A stretch of 64,000 nt of DNA from Scolanthus callimorphus. Taxonomy: Eukaryota; Cnidaria; Anthozoa; Actiniaria; Edwardsiidae. The stretch spans positions 29,587,951 to 29,651,950 of the forward strand of contig CM066917.1 in the NCBI GenBank assembly GCA_033964015.1, written 5' to 3'. The notes below the pieces were generated by a model that was not told where the DNA came from, searched no databases, and was given only the letters and a program-made list of their open reading frames with translations. Position numbers and translations under genes: made by a program. Positions 24,801-35,200 of the stretch are shown piece after piece (the stretch's first letter is position 1; the number at the start of each line of letters is the position of its first letter).

Positions 24801-27800
24801 GGGGGGGAGCAAAACAATATCGAAGCTACCTCTGTATATAGCAGCCAGTTTGACTTGTACTTTGAAAAATCCTGGGTTCCGTTGGTCAAGTTTGTGCGAA
24901 TTACTCATTAAAACCATCCCATGTCTTCCCTGCTAGCAGAGGCCTCTTGTGATCCCGTGTCATTTTCTATTGATAAATGTTTTTAGTAGTTTGTTCTCAC
25001 AAGTGGTAATTGTATATTCGTTCAATTTAGCAAATTCTTACAACAGGTGTATGGAAGTAGTAGTGTTTCCCCCATCTTCATATATTATACCGAGCTCAAT
25101 ACAGGTTGCTTATTTGAGAATTGGAAATAGAGCATCGCATTGTAGTAGTGCTATAGTTTCGATTCGCAAATCCTAATGCAACATTTTATTTTTGCTGGCT
25201 GCTGGCAAAAAAGAGTACATTTAATCATTTTTGGTGCTGGCTGGCAAATAACAGTACATCAGGCACATGGTGGCTGGCAACGCTTGTTACTCTAGGTGAG
25301 TGCTGGCTAGGAATAAAGTATAAAGGGCACTCCCTGGCTGGCTTTGAGGAACGGATGTTTTTTTCCCACGAAGATTAATAATTAGCTTATTAATGGTTGC
25401 AAGTACTCTTAAAGATGTTTTTGCTATGTTTTGATTAAATAAGAGAAAATGTTCGTTGAGAGTGCACGATTTTTTTAAATTTTGTTTTAGGCTTTTTGGG
25501 TAAAATCATGTGCATTTTAGTGTTACAGCAAAAATGTTTACGAACCTTCAACGTTGTTTTAGGTTTGCGAACTTTATGCGAGTAACACTATACTTGCACT
25601 TCACGCCACTCAAGTGCAAGACATTTTGATTTTGTAAAATGTGCATTTAATAAGTACTCTAGTCACGTGTCTATTTCACTTAAATTCGTAATAAATGAAG
25701 TGATATCGATAAACATAGCTTTGAAAAATCCTGGGTTCGGCGTTGGTCAAGTTTGTGCGAACTACTCATTAAAACACGTCTTCCCTGCTAGCAGAGGCCT
25801 CTTGTGATTTCATGTCATTTTCTATTGATTAATGTGGTTAGATGTTTGTTCTCACGAGTGGTATTGTATTCGTTCAATTTAGCAAATTCTTCCAACAGGT
25901 GCATGGAAGTAGTAGTGTTTTCCCCCATCTTCATATATTATACCGAGCTCAATACAGGTTGCTTATTTGAGAATTGGAAATAGAGCATCGCATTGTAGTA
26001 GTTCTATAGTTTCGATTCGCAAATCCCAATGCAACATTTTTTTTGCTGGCTGCTGGCAAAAAAGTACATTTAATCATTTTTGGTGCTGGCTGGCAAATAA
26101 CAGTACATCAGGCACATGGTGGCTGGCAACGCTTGTTACTCTAGGTGAGTGCTGGCTAGGAATAAAGTATAAAGGGCACTCCCTGGCTGGCTTTGAGGAA
26201 CGGATTATTTTTTCCCACGAAGATTAATAATTAGCTTATTAATGGTTGCAAGTACTCTTAAAGATGTTTTTGCTATGTTTTGATTAAATAAGAGAAAATG
26301 TTCGTTGAGCCCTCCTGTCTATAATCACAAGTAGTACTGTCTAAGGGGCCGACCATTTAACTTTTGAGGGGGGGGGTGGGCTTTTTTGTCGGTGCAAGAT
26401 TTTTTTTTCTACCTCTGTTAAGCGGTGAGAATTTTTTTTCCAATAAAAAGAAGGGTTTTAGTCACCATTTTGCTGTGCAGGAAATTTTTTTCGGCCCTTC
26501 GGGCCGTGCAAGATATTTTTTTTCAAAAAAGCCCACCCCCCCCCTCAAAAGTTAAATGGTCGGCCTAATTGTTTTCGCTACGCGATCTGATTGGCTGAAG
26601 GATGAAAGATCATGCCCTCGGCCAATCACAAACTGATCACAATCGCGCAATTACCGAGTAATTTGTAATTACTCACGATAGTCATGCGAAAACCACTCTA
26701 ACTGAGCTGTTTAGCTCTTTGTGTGATTAATGTGTGAGTCAATCAATTCAATTCCGGGTAGAGTTTCTGGTTGACAATCGAGGCGTTCCTGGAGTGTTTA
26801 GTCTAGTTCTTGAACTCTCTCCTTCCCGACTCGAGTAGGCTGTGGTTCGTCGAGAAACCTACATGAGCCGCGAAGAGAGTATATTTATATTAGTTGTTAA
26901 TAAAGAGTTGTTGGATACTCGACGGGACCCCTGATTCACCCGCAATTCTATAAAAATGATGATTGAACTATTTGAATATGTCACACATTTCTTGTATTGG
27001 AATCCACTGATGAAGTAAAGGGAGGTGCAATTTACTTACCAAATACACAAATGGGATGAACAACGCGAAAAAAATTAGCGCCAGAGCTAACGTCCACACA
27101 ATGAATGCCTTATTTTGCCAGTGTGGACCTGGCTTTATGGCTTCCTTCAGTATAGAGCTACAGTTGTTCTTCCTCTTCATCGTATCATCCTCCGCTGATT
27201 CAAACCCTGTCTTCGTTTTAACAGGGGCATAGGACAGACCGGCTATAAAACCCACAGTAGCGACCCCGGCGATGGTTTGAAATCCTGCCTTTGAGCCATA
27301 ACGGGTGCACATTTCTCCCAAGAGTAGATTTAAACACAGCGTACCCACGCCCGAGCCAGCCAACACCATCCCGTTTGCTAGACATAGCCTCTTGTTGAAA
27401 TAATCAATCAGGACGATCAGAGCGGAGAAGTAGAGCATACTCATTGCTACGCCCCCTAGGACGCCAAACGTGAGGTACATTAGCATCAGATTATTGGCGA
27501 TGGAGGTCAAGAATGCAGATATGATGAGCAGCAAGCTTCCGGTACACGCCACCAGGCGACATCCAAATTTGTGGCAGAGACTGGTCGACAGGGGACCGCT
27601 AAGGTAGGAAAGTCCCATGGCTAATGAACCTATCCAAGCTATGAAGATATAAATTACAGAGAAGAACTGATTTGGATCTCAGTTATATCGCGAAAACGAA
27701 CGGGTTTTGCTCATGATCCAAATGGACGATTCTAAGCGCGTGAGCTTTTCTCTATCAAGAAATGCCCAAGCCTTGTTCCACAACTACCAGATCGCAGCGC

Positions 27801-30080
27801 GCTTTGTTCGCGACAAAGATCCCTCATTTATTACCAACATATCGTGTGCGTTTTAGCTGAAATGGCCCCTATTACTGAAACCCTACCGGGACAGTAGGCC
27901 ACCATGAGCGTGTCACGCCTGAGACATGCGTAAAATGCATTTCATTCCAGTTGAACAGAGCGAGTCCAAGAGGTCTAAAGTTACGCTGACAACTTCAGCA
28001 TATTTTCACTGCGGTTAAGTCAGGACATCTGCATTGTTGTTCTAAGCCCCCGGGAGCTGTTGCGGTCGGAAGCAGAGAACAGAGACCTCCCACATCTGTC
28101 GACTCTGTAAATAACACTAAGCAACCCGGAAAATGGAGGGCAACGCGACGAATGAGATTTTCACCGAGCAAGAAATGGAGCCCAACGAAAAATATTTCAG
28201 AAACCTATTGATGGGAAAGGCTTATCCATGATTATCCATGGAAAAGCCGAACACTTCAATTCTTGTGTCATAGGAAATTCAGAATGGGTTGCCTACGTGC
28301 AGCCGGTATTAATATATACGGGTAACAAAACAAGAGTTTCGATACGCTAGCTGCACGCAGGCTAATGAATGGGTTTCTGCAGAAATTCCCTGTGCTCTGC
28401 TCTGAAACTCAACAGCAACGCAAGGCAAGGCAGGCTGGCCGTGACTTGCGTTCAAGATAGTCTTTCCTCGTTTCCTTTATAGAATAGAATAGAATAGAAT
28501 TAATAGTTTATTTAATGGTGAAAATTACTACGCTCAAAGTTATTATACAGAGAATCCACAAATATTGAAATGAAAGGAAAAATAAAATATATAGTCCATA
28601 TAAAATAAGTCTATTTTTTAAATTAAATTAAAATCGTTCAATAAATTGTTAAATTACATATAAATGATAAAATATTAAACGTATATTTTTTACATTTATA
28701 AAAACATTTTCTTTGATTTACTTCGATTTAAAAGCTTGTTAAAAATATAATTTGAACTGCAACATGAAGCGATTTTGTACATAAAATATTTGATCCCGGA
28801 CATGCATCACGATTTAGTGCACCGGTTTTATATGATTTCCCAGTCTCATATTCTTTTAACTCCCCACATTTAAAATACGCATGGAATAGATTGAACGCTA
28901 GCTTGTAAACGTTACAATATATTTTGAATATTAATCAGATTAGCGGGAGAGATGCAGGAATTTCAATAGCAACGTTTAATGTATCAGTCAATTCCAGCGG
29001 TGACCATGCCCCCCCCCCCCCCCCCCCCCCCGGGCATTTGGTCATTTCTAAAAATAAAACTGAAAATTCCCCGCCCCCGGGCTAGCAAAATGCAGAATAC
29101 CCCACGGCGGGGAACACAAAAAGCGGAAAAATGCCCCACCCCCGGGACGAGAAAAAGACGGTAACTCTGCGTGACAAAGCTTCACAACAAAAACTTCAAC
29201 TCCATTTATACTGTCCGAGCATTTGCAATTCGTTTTTTTTTTATGTACTTTAGTTTTCTCGTCTTTGAACGAGTTCTCATTTCACTGAAAGTATAATTAA
29301 AGAAGTGACATTCCTAGGCCATTCGCGGTTGTAGCCATTTAGCTGCATCTCTCAATGCGAAATTTACCTTTATTCTATTTGCAGAGCAACTATTTCGCAG
29401 TTATGTTAATTGACTTTTTGCGGAATTGGAACTCTGTTTATATAGTGTCAATTCATTTTTATGTTTTTCCACTGAGACGAAATTGCGAAATCTGTTTCTT
29501 CTCTATAGAAGACGTTAACTGTGAAATGTGCAAATGTGTCAGTCTCCAAACGTGGTGTATACGGGCCATGCTCTGCATTATATTTTATGTGGCGTTATTT
29601 TCTGTAACTGGGTTGTAGTTCGCAAAACCCAACGCGCTTGAGATGAGAAAACCAAAGTTCCCCACCCCCCTCCCCCAGGGAAAAACAATTCCCGACCCCG
29701 GGGCCAGCAAAATTTTCAAAATTCCCCCACCCCAGGGAAGGCACTGGTGTGCAAATGCCCCACGGTGTCCGGGGGGGGGATGGTCACCGCTGGAATTGAC
29801 TGATACATAATCTATCCATAGAGAGCACTTATTCAAGATCTGCAGGTTACTGGCTAACGCTGAAACAATTTAGACTGAAATATTTCATGCGAGCAATAAA
29901 CTTACCGGTCTCAGCTTCAGAGCGCTTGAATTCCTTGAGCAGAGCAACGAAAAACGAGCCAAAAGAATTTGGAATTCCGCCGGCGACAAAATGTGCACAG
30001 AACGAAGAAAAGCACACTAACCATGACCATTTGGAGTCCACATCTCGCTCAATTTTCACTTCACAATTTCTTTTCTTCAT
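15838..30080 (-). CDS. SLC16-type monocarboxylate transporter, tandem paralogue MCT-B (intact)
   Basis: Four exons: 29906-30080, 27040-27638, 17611-17980 and 15838-16943, phases 1-0-1, total 2250 bp or 749 residues with no frame break. It is a plasma-membrane MFS carrier predicted to move monocarboxylates (lactate or pyruvate type) or related substrates with protons. TM1 carries DSKWSW, the variant of the family signature DGGWGW. TM5 carries YFNKRLCLANG...GSGVGTL. The exon joins give ETAWIGSLAMGLSYL and PVAGFIYD. The last exon supplies the final helix and a ~330-residue cytoplasmic tail, far longer than most SLC16 tails. Shared with MCT-A in the tail are GKK.A.DLLLERNRS.LDNSL and RPSSFVLFSIVS. 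The protein ends ETLV, a class I PDZ-ligand pattern. Intron 2 (9 kb) is filled by a composite transposon. Substrate is inference. Confidence 0.85.
18090..18534 (+). mobile_element. tRNA-derived SINE, MetaSINE-like centre
   Basis: The tRNA-like head at about 18126-18200 has an A-box-like AACGCAGTGGTAGAGCG and a B-box GAGTTCAAACCCC, and its 3' edge is GGCCGGACCA. The body contains TTCTCGGATAAGGACGTTAA and CCGTAGGTCCCGTCTC, which I recall as the conserved centre of the MetaSINE superfamily. The tail is (CTTTA)n at 18516-18534. An inverted B-box fragment (GGGATTTGAACCC) precedes the head. The acceptor stem does not pair fully, so this is not a working tRNA. It lies in MCT-B intron 2. Confidence 0.75.
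20174..21346. repeat. Satellite array T1, ~8 units of 143-153 bp
   Basis: Each unit contains CATTTTAGTGTTACAGCAAA, ATGTTTACGAACCTTCAAC, TTTGCGAACTTTATGCGAG and CACTCAAGTGCACGA, with a variable T-run. The first units read CAACATTG and the last two CAACGTTG. The array ends abruptly inside a unit at CACTATA, where the second CAGGAGGG end starts. Confidence 0.9.
21347..22937. repeat. Second copy of the left segment (L2)
   Basis: This ~1.59-kb block is a diverged direct duplicate of 18617-20173. It has the same CAGGAGGGTTTACCGGAGCC start and the same end in GATAATAAGCGGTTC, with small indels and substitutions throughout. Like L1 it contains short open frames starting MVPFPFVLATQAKDSE; these are shared repeat sequence with no other sign of coding. 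Confidence 0.85.
23366..24690. repeat. Satellite array T2, ~9 units of ~151 bp
   Basis: These are the same units as T1 but in the CAACGTTG form, with CACTCAAGTGGACGA in most units. They are more uniform than T1, suggesting a separate, later amplification. A single further unit lies at about 25461-25612 between the two right segments. Confidence 0.9.
24691..26317. repeat. Duplicated right segments R1 and R2
   Basis: R1 (24691-25460) and R2 (25613-26317) share ATTTTGATTTTGTAAAATG, TAGTCACGTGTCTATTTCAC, GCTAGCAGAGGCCTCTTGTG and GAATAAAGTATAAAGGGCAC. Both finish at GTTCGTTGAG, but only R2 continues into CCCTCCTG; R1 runs straight into a T unit. R1 therefore lost the terminal 8 bp or was copied internally. 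Confidence 0.85.
26347..26565. repeat. MITE-like palindrome, 219 bp
   Basis: The ends GGCCGACCATTTAACTTTTG and its reverse complement (CAAAAGTTAAATGGTCGGCC) are followed inward by G/C runs and GTGGGCTTTTTTG. The centre includes CGGCCCTTCGGGCCG. It lies immediately right of the composite element in MCT-B intron 2. Confidence 0.85.
28465..28910. repeat. AT-rich retroelement tail
   Basis: (AGAAT)n slippage sequence at about 28481-28500 is followed by AT-rich DNA with repeated AAATTAAAT blocks. It looks like the 3' tail of a reverse-oriented LINE or SINE, but no coding relic is visible. Intron 1 of MCT-B. Confidence 0.4.
28979..29818. mobile_element. Inverted-repeat element, 840 bp, 29-bp perfect ends
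   Basis: The left end ATGTATCAGTCAATTCCAGC (continuing to 29007) is mirrored perfectly at 29790-29818. Next to both ends lie C/G homopolymers and degenerate CCCCGCCCCCGGG blocks. The middle (about 29200-29620) is unique AT-rich sequence. No transposase is seen. Intron 1 of MCT-B. Confidence 0.8.
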
Positions 30081-31487
30081 AGTTTTTACTTTTTTAGTTT
30101 ACGCCCGTATGGTTTAAGGGTGATTTGGTAGTTTCTAAAAAAATCGCCGATTTAAAAAGCGTTTCCTCACTTCAGACGCGGTTGATATAGCGAGTGTTCG
30201 AGAAAGCGACTCAGCGCTGCAACCCCTTTCACCTTGTGTATTTTCGCGACGGGAAAAGCTAGGAATAATGACCGGTTTATCAAGTTTTTTTCATGCTGAA
30301 CAAGTCTGGCGATATTCATACCTGTAACACAGGGAATCAAACCAGAACGGAGCTCCTACAAGTTTTATAACGAGTGCTATAGAAAAAAAATGGAATAGAA
30401 ATGACTTCAAGAAAGAATTGATAGCGGCTGAAGTTTTTCTAAGCGGTACAAGAAGAGTCGACCTGTAAGGGGGATTTTCTATCCGCAGTTATACTTTCTT
30501 GCACAAGAGAGAGCTTTCAATGATTTTAACCTGAATGATGTTTATTGTGATCGTATTTAACCTTTGGTTTGCCACAGCTTCACGCGACAGACACGTGTTT
30601 TTTATCCGTGTAGACTCGGTATCAAAGTACACTTAGCCAGGGATTTTTGCCCCCCCCCCCCCCCTACGGGCCTGCTTAGCCTCGGTTGTCCCTTGCTTCG
30701 ACACGGGGTCCCTGTGGTAATATGACGTCACATCCTAGGTCGACCAGGGGCTATGGGCTTTCACCTCGTTTGTTTCTCCGTTATATCTTTTGCTCGGGAT
30801 GCCCGCGCAATCCATCGCGCGACACTTTCAAAAGCCCTCTGGGCGCTCTTTTCCTTCTGATAATCATTTATACGATAGTTATATTAGAGCGCTGACATCT
30901 ATAGGACCTGACACAACCGTCTTTTCTGGTACATAAACAACAATGAACGATATATGTAATTTAAAATAGCATTTATTGTTTTTTTCAGCAACTTTTAAAT
31001 AATTTTTCTTATCTTTATCGTATCCAGCAAAATATTTATTCCTTTTCTATCTATGCCCTCCTCCAAGACATTTTTTATACACTATATTTATAAATAACTT
31101 TGCGAGTTCCTACATGAACGATCGCACTTTATAACAGTCTGGAAAAAACATCGTACAATACCCCACGTTCCCCAAAACAATATTTATAAATTTTCTCTGT
31201 GGTGGAATTATAGTTATAATTACGCATATTTAATTTGTATAAAAATCCCTGTAAATTTGATCTTCGTCAACTGTATAATTCGGGTGACACTTTTTTGCAA
31301 TTTTGTTTAAATAATGATCGTAATGGGAATGTAAAAAACATGGGGCGAGCGTATCAATAAACCGAACGAAACAAACGAGAAACTATATAATACAGAGAAT
31401 CAGATTTTGCGTTATCTTGGGGCCGCGAATAGACGATTTCAGCTATAATGAATGCGCGCGCTGCATGTAGGTAGTTGTGTTTATACA
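30081..31487. other. Intergenic region upstream of MCT-B
   Basis: This is the only upstream space between MCT-B and its paralogue, so its promoter probably lies here. I see no clear TATA box at a convincing place. A run of about 14 C occurs near 30651-30664. No gene is recognised. Confidence 0.5.
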
Positions 31488-31668
31488 TTTAGTCAAATCA
31501 CACTAGTGGTATATTGTCAATGCTGCGTTCTGATTGGTTGAGCTACAAGTAGGCTATAAGTTATAGCCTACTAGTAGCGAAAAGTTTCGGATTTTAAAGT
31601 CCCAAAATGGCACCAGACAAGAAAACGTTTCTAGCTATACATTGACCTACTAGTGTGATTTGACTAAA
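31488..31668. repeat. MITE-like palindrome, 181 bp
   Basis: TTTAGTCAAATCACACTAGT at the left is mirrored by ACTAGTGTGATTTGACTAAA at the right. An inner hairpin GTAGGCTATAAGTTATAGCC lies in the left half. It adjoins the next palindrome without a gap. Confidence 0.85.
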
Positions 31669-31738
31669 ACAATTATTCCTCTCGCCCTCATGGCCTCTGA
31701 GTCAATAGCCCATTCGGCCTCATGGGCTATTGACTCAG

Positions 31739-31767
<29 letters not shown>
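31668..31767. repeat. 100-bp MITE palindrome
   Basis: The ends AACAATTATTCCTC and GAGGAATAATTGTT enclose GGGCTATTGACTCAGAG and its inverse, so nearly the whole element folds on itself. The form is one I associate with very common coral MITEs. Confidence 0.85.
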
Positions 31768-31772
<5 letters not shown>

Positions 31773-32218
31773 GTCGCCCCGGAGAAGGACCGAAATAAAG
31801 GTCCCAAACGTTGGCATATTTGCGTTTCTGTTTTGGTTTTCCATTCCATTCCGCGCGCGCTTCCCATAGCTGGAATTGTCAATTGGACTGAGGCCCAAGG
31901 CGTGAGTCAGAGGGACACCACAGTCTTCTTCGCGTAGGCTCATCTTTCACAGTCAGTAACGCTGAAAGAAGGAATGCCACAATCATAGTCGAACAATATA
32001 GTAACAAAAATAGTAATTTGGTAACATTTCACGAGTGTTCTGTCCACTAATTAGCTAGCTCGCTATGAATGTGAGCGATAGATGTAAATACACTAAAAAT
32101 CATACCACTGTTTCAGTGAAGTTATGCATTTGAGGTCCTAACCTTGCAATATCTGGAATAGCACCGTCTTCAGTATTCAGGCTATATACGCTACCAGCTA
32201 GGCACTCTAAATGATTAT

Positions 32219-35200
32219 TTAACAGCACGCTATAATAGTCCGGGTTTCAATATAGTCTGAGGCTACTGTAGATAAGGAAAGAACGGTACTGTTGTTGATA
32301 AATGAAGTGAGATTGGTATTGTCCTGGGTTCTATCTGTGTGAAGGATGCATGACTTCAAAGTCGATGTTTCATTAGAATATTCCTCCAAGTTCATTTCCT
32401 CGATGCGCGTTTCTTTGTCACAAGTACATTTCCGATGTTCGTAATTATAATAATCATCGCATTTTTCAATTCCTTTTGTAATGTTATTGCTTGCTGATTC
32501 ACCAGTGTCAGTGTTAATCTCATACTCAGTAGATTCCGTAAAGCCTTTAGGCGTCTCCCTGAATTCCAGTCCCGATTCCTCGTCAAACCCACTATCGTAG
32601 GTTCCAGTCGACAGCTGAGATGAGCTTTTCAAATAATCATTGCTTTCAGCAGACGCCAGAGACGTCTGCGCGCATAAGCAAGAAAATTCAGGCGTAGAGT
32701 CCATTATTTCTATTCCACATTCCTCGGAATCCACATTCTCCGATTCTAGATTTTCAAATTCAACATGTGGGTTATCCTGTGCTTTTCCTGTGCTGGGTTC
32801 GTGCGAAGGCTCTGCGGTCTCCACGATAGTAGAGTCCATGACATGTATTTGCGCCGAACTTCCAGGAATGTGCCGTGAGAGGGAATGAAGGGAATAATTG
32901 CTGTTATGCGACTCGCTGGTGCTAAAGAACCTTCGTTTGCATCTCGGAGTTCCACTTATGCGCGGAGAGTTCAGTTCGGCGTCGTGCGTCAAATCAACAC
33001 GACTTGTATAAGTCGACACGTCCCGGTAATTCTCCTCACTGACAATACTAAATAGTACAAAACTCGAAGGACGAGTTCCGCTGTCCGATAACGAGTTATC
33101 GAGTAACGAACGATTCCTTTCGAGTAGTAAATCCGCTGCCGATTTCTTCCCGAATAGATTAAGGAGCTTCTCTTGGTCAAGTGCTGAGAATTCTGGATCC
33201 TTTTCGTCAAAGACTGGGTAGTCATCGCTATCAGCTACCAGGACACGTTTCTCCTCGCAGGGGTGGGGTTGGGAGAATAGTGGAATCAGGAACATCAGCA
33301 TAGACCTGTGCACACCATACCGCTGGCCAGAAAGTACACCGCGTTGTAGCTACCGAGAAAGTCGTAGATGAACCCTTGAAAAACGAAAAGAAAAAGAATA
33401 AGAATAAGACACTTATAGTTCAGTGAATCACAGTCATGGGCTAATTGCTGGGGGTAAAGTCGCCCAATGTAAAGGAATCTGAGAGTTATTCAGATTGGCT
33501 GATTGCATTTTCCCGTGGAATTTTTCCAGGGGAGTGGGTCGATCCCCATCCTGGAAATTCCAGGGGTGGGGGTCATTACCAAGGCTGGAAATTCCAGGGG
33601 ATGGGAGGGGTGTACAGAGGACGGAAATTCCAGGGGAGGGGGTCATCCGAAACCAAGGTCCTGAACCTCCTGCAAGCCTCTGGCGGGATTCCGGATTCTA
33701 TCCCCAGGGTTCCGGATTTCACACTGTCTTGGAATCCGGACTCCAATAAAAAAGAAACGATTGGATATGGATTCTGGATTCCAGGGGGGAAGGGACGCAC
33801 GTACCTGTCAACTGCGCCAGGACAGGAGAGAAGACCTCCTCTAAGAGATCTGGGTACGATCAATGCTCTAGTATCAAGAGCTTTATGCGCATGTCACTCA
33901 CCTGCCACAGGAGGCCCAGCAGTCATTGGAATAGCGATAACCGCTGACATGCTTCCCACTGCAACAGCCCTCAGGTCTTTACCAACAATATCATGAGTCA
34001 CTAGTCCAACCATAGCGACAAATCCTCCATCAAAAACCCTTGCACTACAGCATAACTAACAAGAGCGCCGTATGACTTCGCCAGTGGGAACAGACACGTC
34101 GCAACGGAGACAACCAATAGCGCTATTTGGTTGAGCAGAAGTCGGTTGATGCGCGGGACGTCTGCCAGCTTGCCGAACACGATTTTACCAACTGTTTGGC
34201 TGATCGCTAGGAAGCCCACGAGGAGAGCGCCCTTCGATGAATGGACACCGTTTAGCTCAGCAACGCGAACCTGGGGAGGAAACCAAAGGGATGTTTGAGG
34301 GAGGGCGAGGAGAGAAATGGAAATGTCAGAATGCCATTAAATTTAAATTTACATGAGATCAATAGATGCCGAGCTAGAAGAGCGAAAAGAGAAACATTTG
34401 CCATTAGTTAATACGAGTTCACTATTTTTTTTAGATCTACGATCATATCTTTATTTCAACTCTTTACAAAGTCATGCATTTTGCATGTTTGCTATTTACA
34501 ATGGAAGTAGAATTAATATGTAACATAAATGCATTGAGAATAAGACATTAAAAATTGATATTACAATGTGAAATTCTTTTAACGTCTATTCTAGATTATC
34601 GTCACTGGGACACATCATTATTTACAAGTGCCATCTAGCATTTGATTTCTATCACAATATTACAGGATTTGAAATTGGCGTTTTACTAGATAAAAGTATT
34701 GTTTTGATTAGTCAGAATCTCCCGAAGTGAATGAAACATCTGAAATCGCTGACGCTGTTGTCCGCCTCTTTGAAAATGTCCCATCTTTCTTGTGGTGTCT
34801 CCACGCCCTTCCGCTCTTCTTCCGTCTTTCTTCCATCGACGCCTCTTGAGAGAGCCAGTCCGCTCTTGGGTCCACAGAAGACGCTGAGATGCAAAACTCC
34901 CCGTTTTCCACTCCATACCAGATGCCGTCCCGCGCCGTTATGAAAACACTCCCTTTTGTTTTGTTTATAGCTCGGCATTAATGATCTCATTTAAATTCAG
35001 AGTAATATACTTACACTTTTCATCCAGTTTCACCTCACTGTGAATAAGTGTCCTTGTTACCATGGTAACAGTATACCTTTGTGTACCATGACGAGCTGAC
35101 TCCCTCGTGTTGCTATGGGAACCAGTTGTCATCTTCATCAGCTAAGACTTGACGCCACGACTTGTGAAACCAGGATGACCACACGTTTTTGGTAGAATGC

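Larger units (their letters stand above)
18617..26317. mobile_element. 7.7-kb composite non-autonomous DNA element with internal satellite
   Basis: The element begins CAGGAGGG and ends CCCTCCTG and is flanked by the 7-bp direct repeat TCTATAA (18610-18616 and 26318-26324). Subterminal CCGTTCCTCAAA on the left faces TTTGAGGAACGG on the right, and both ends are dense in CTGGCTGG-type motifs. The internal order is left segment L1 (18617-20173), array T1, second left segment L2 (21347-22937), a ~430-bp unique piece, array T2, right segment R1 (to 25460), one T unit, then right segment R2 (25613-26317). No transposase frame is present. CA...TG ends recall hAT, whose duplications are usually 8 bp, so the superfamily is left open. 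It fills intron 2 of MCT-B. Confidence 0.8.

Noticed and set aside
32640..32888. Plus-strand open frame
   Set aside because: Antisense shadow of the MCT-A tail exon.
34731..34943. Plus-strand frame opposite the possible terminal exon
   Set aside because: The minus frame has a more protein-like composition and a matching AATAAA; the plus frame has neither.
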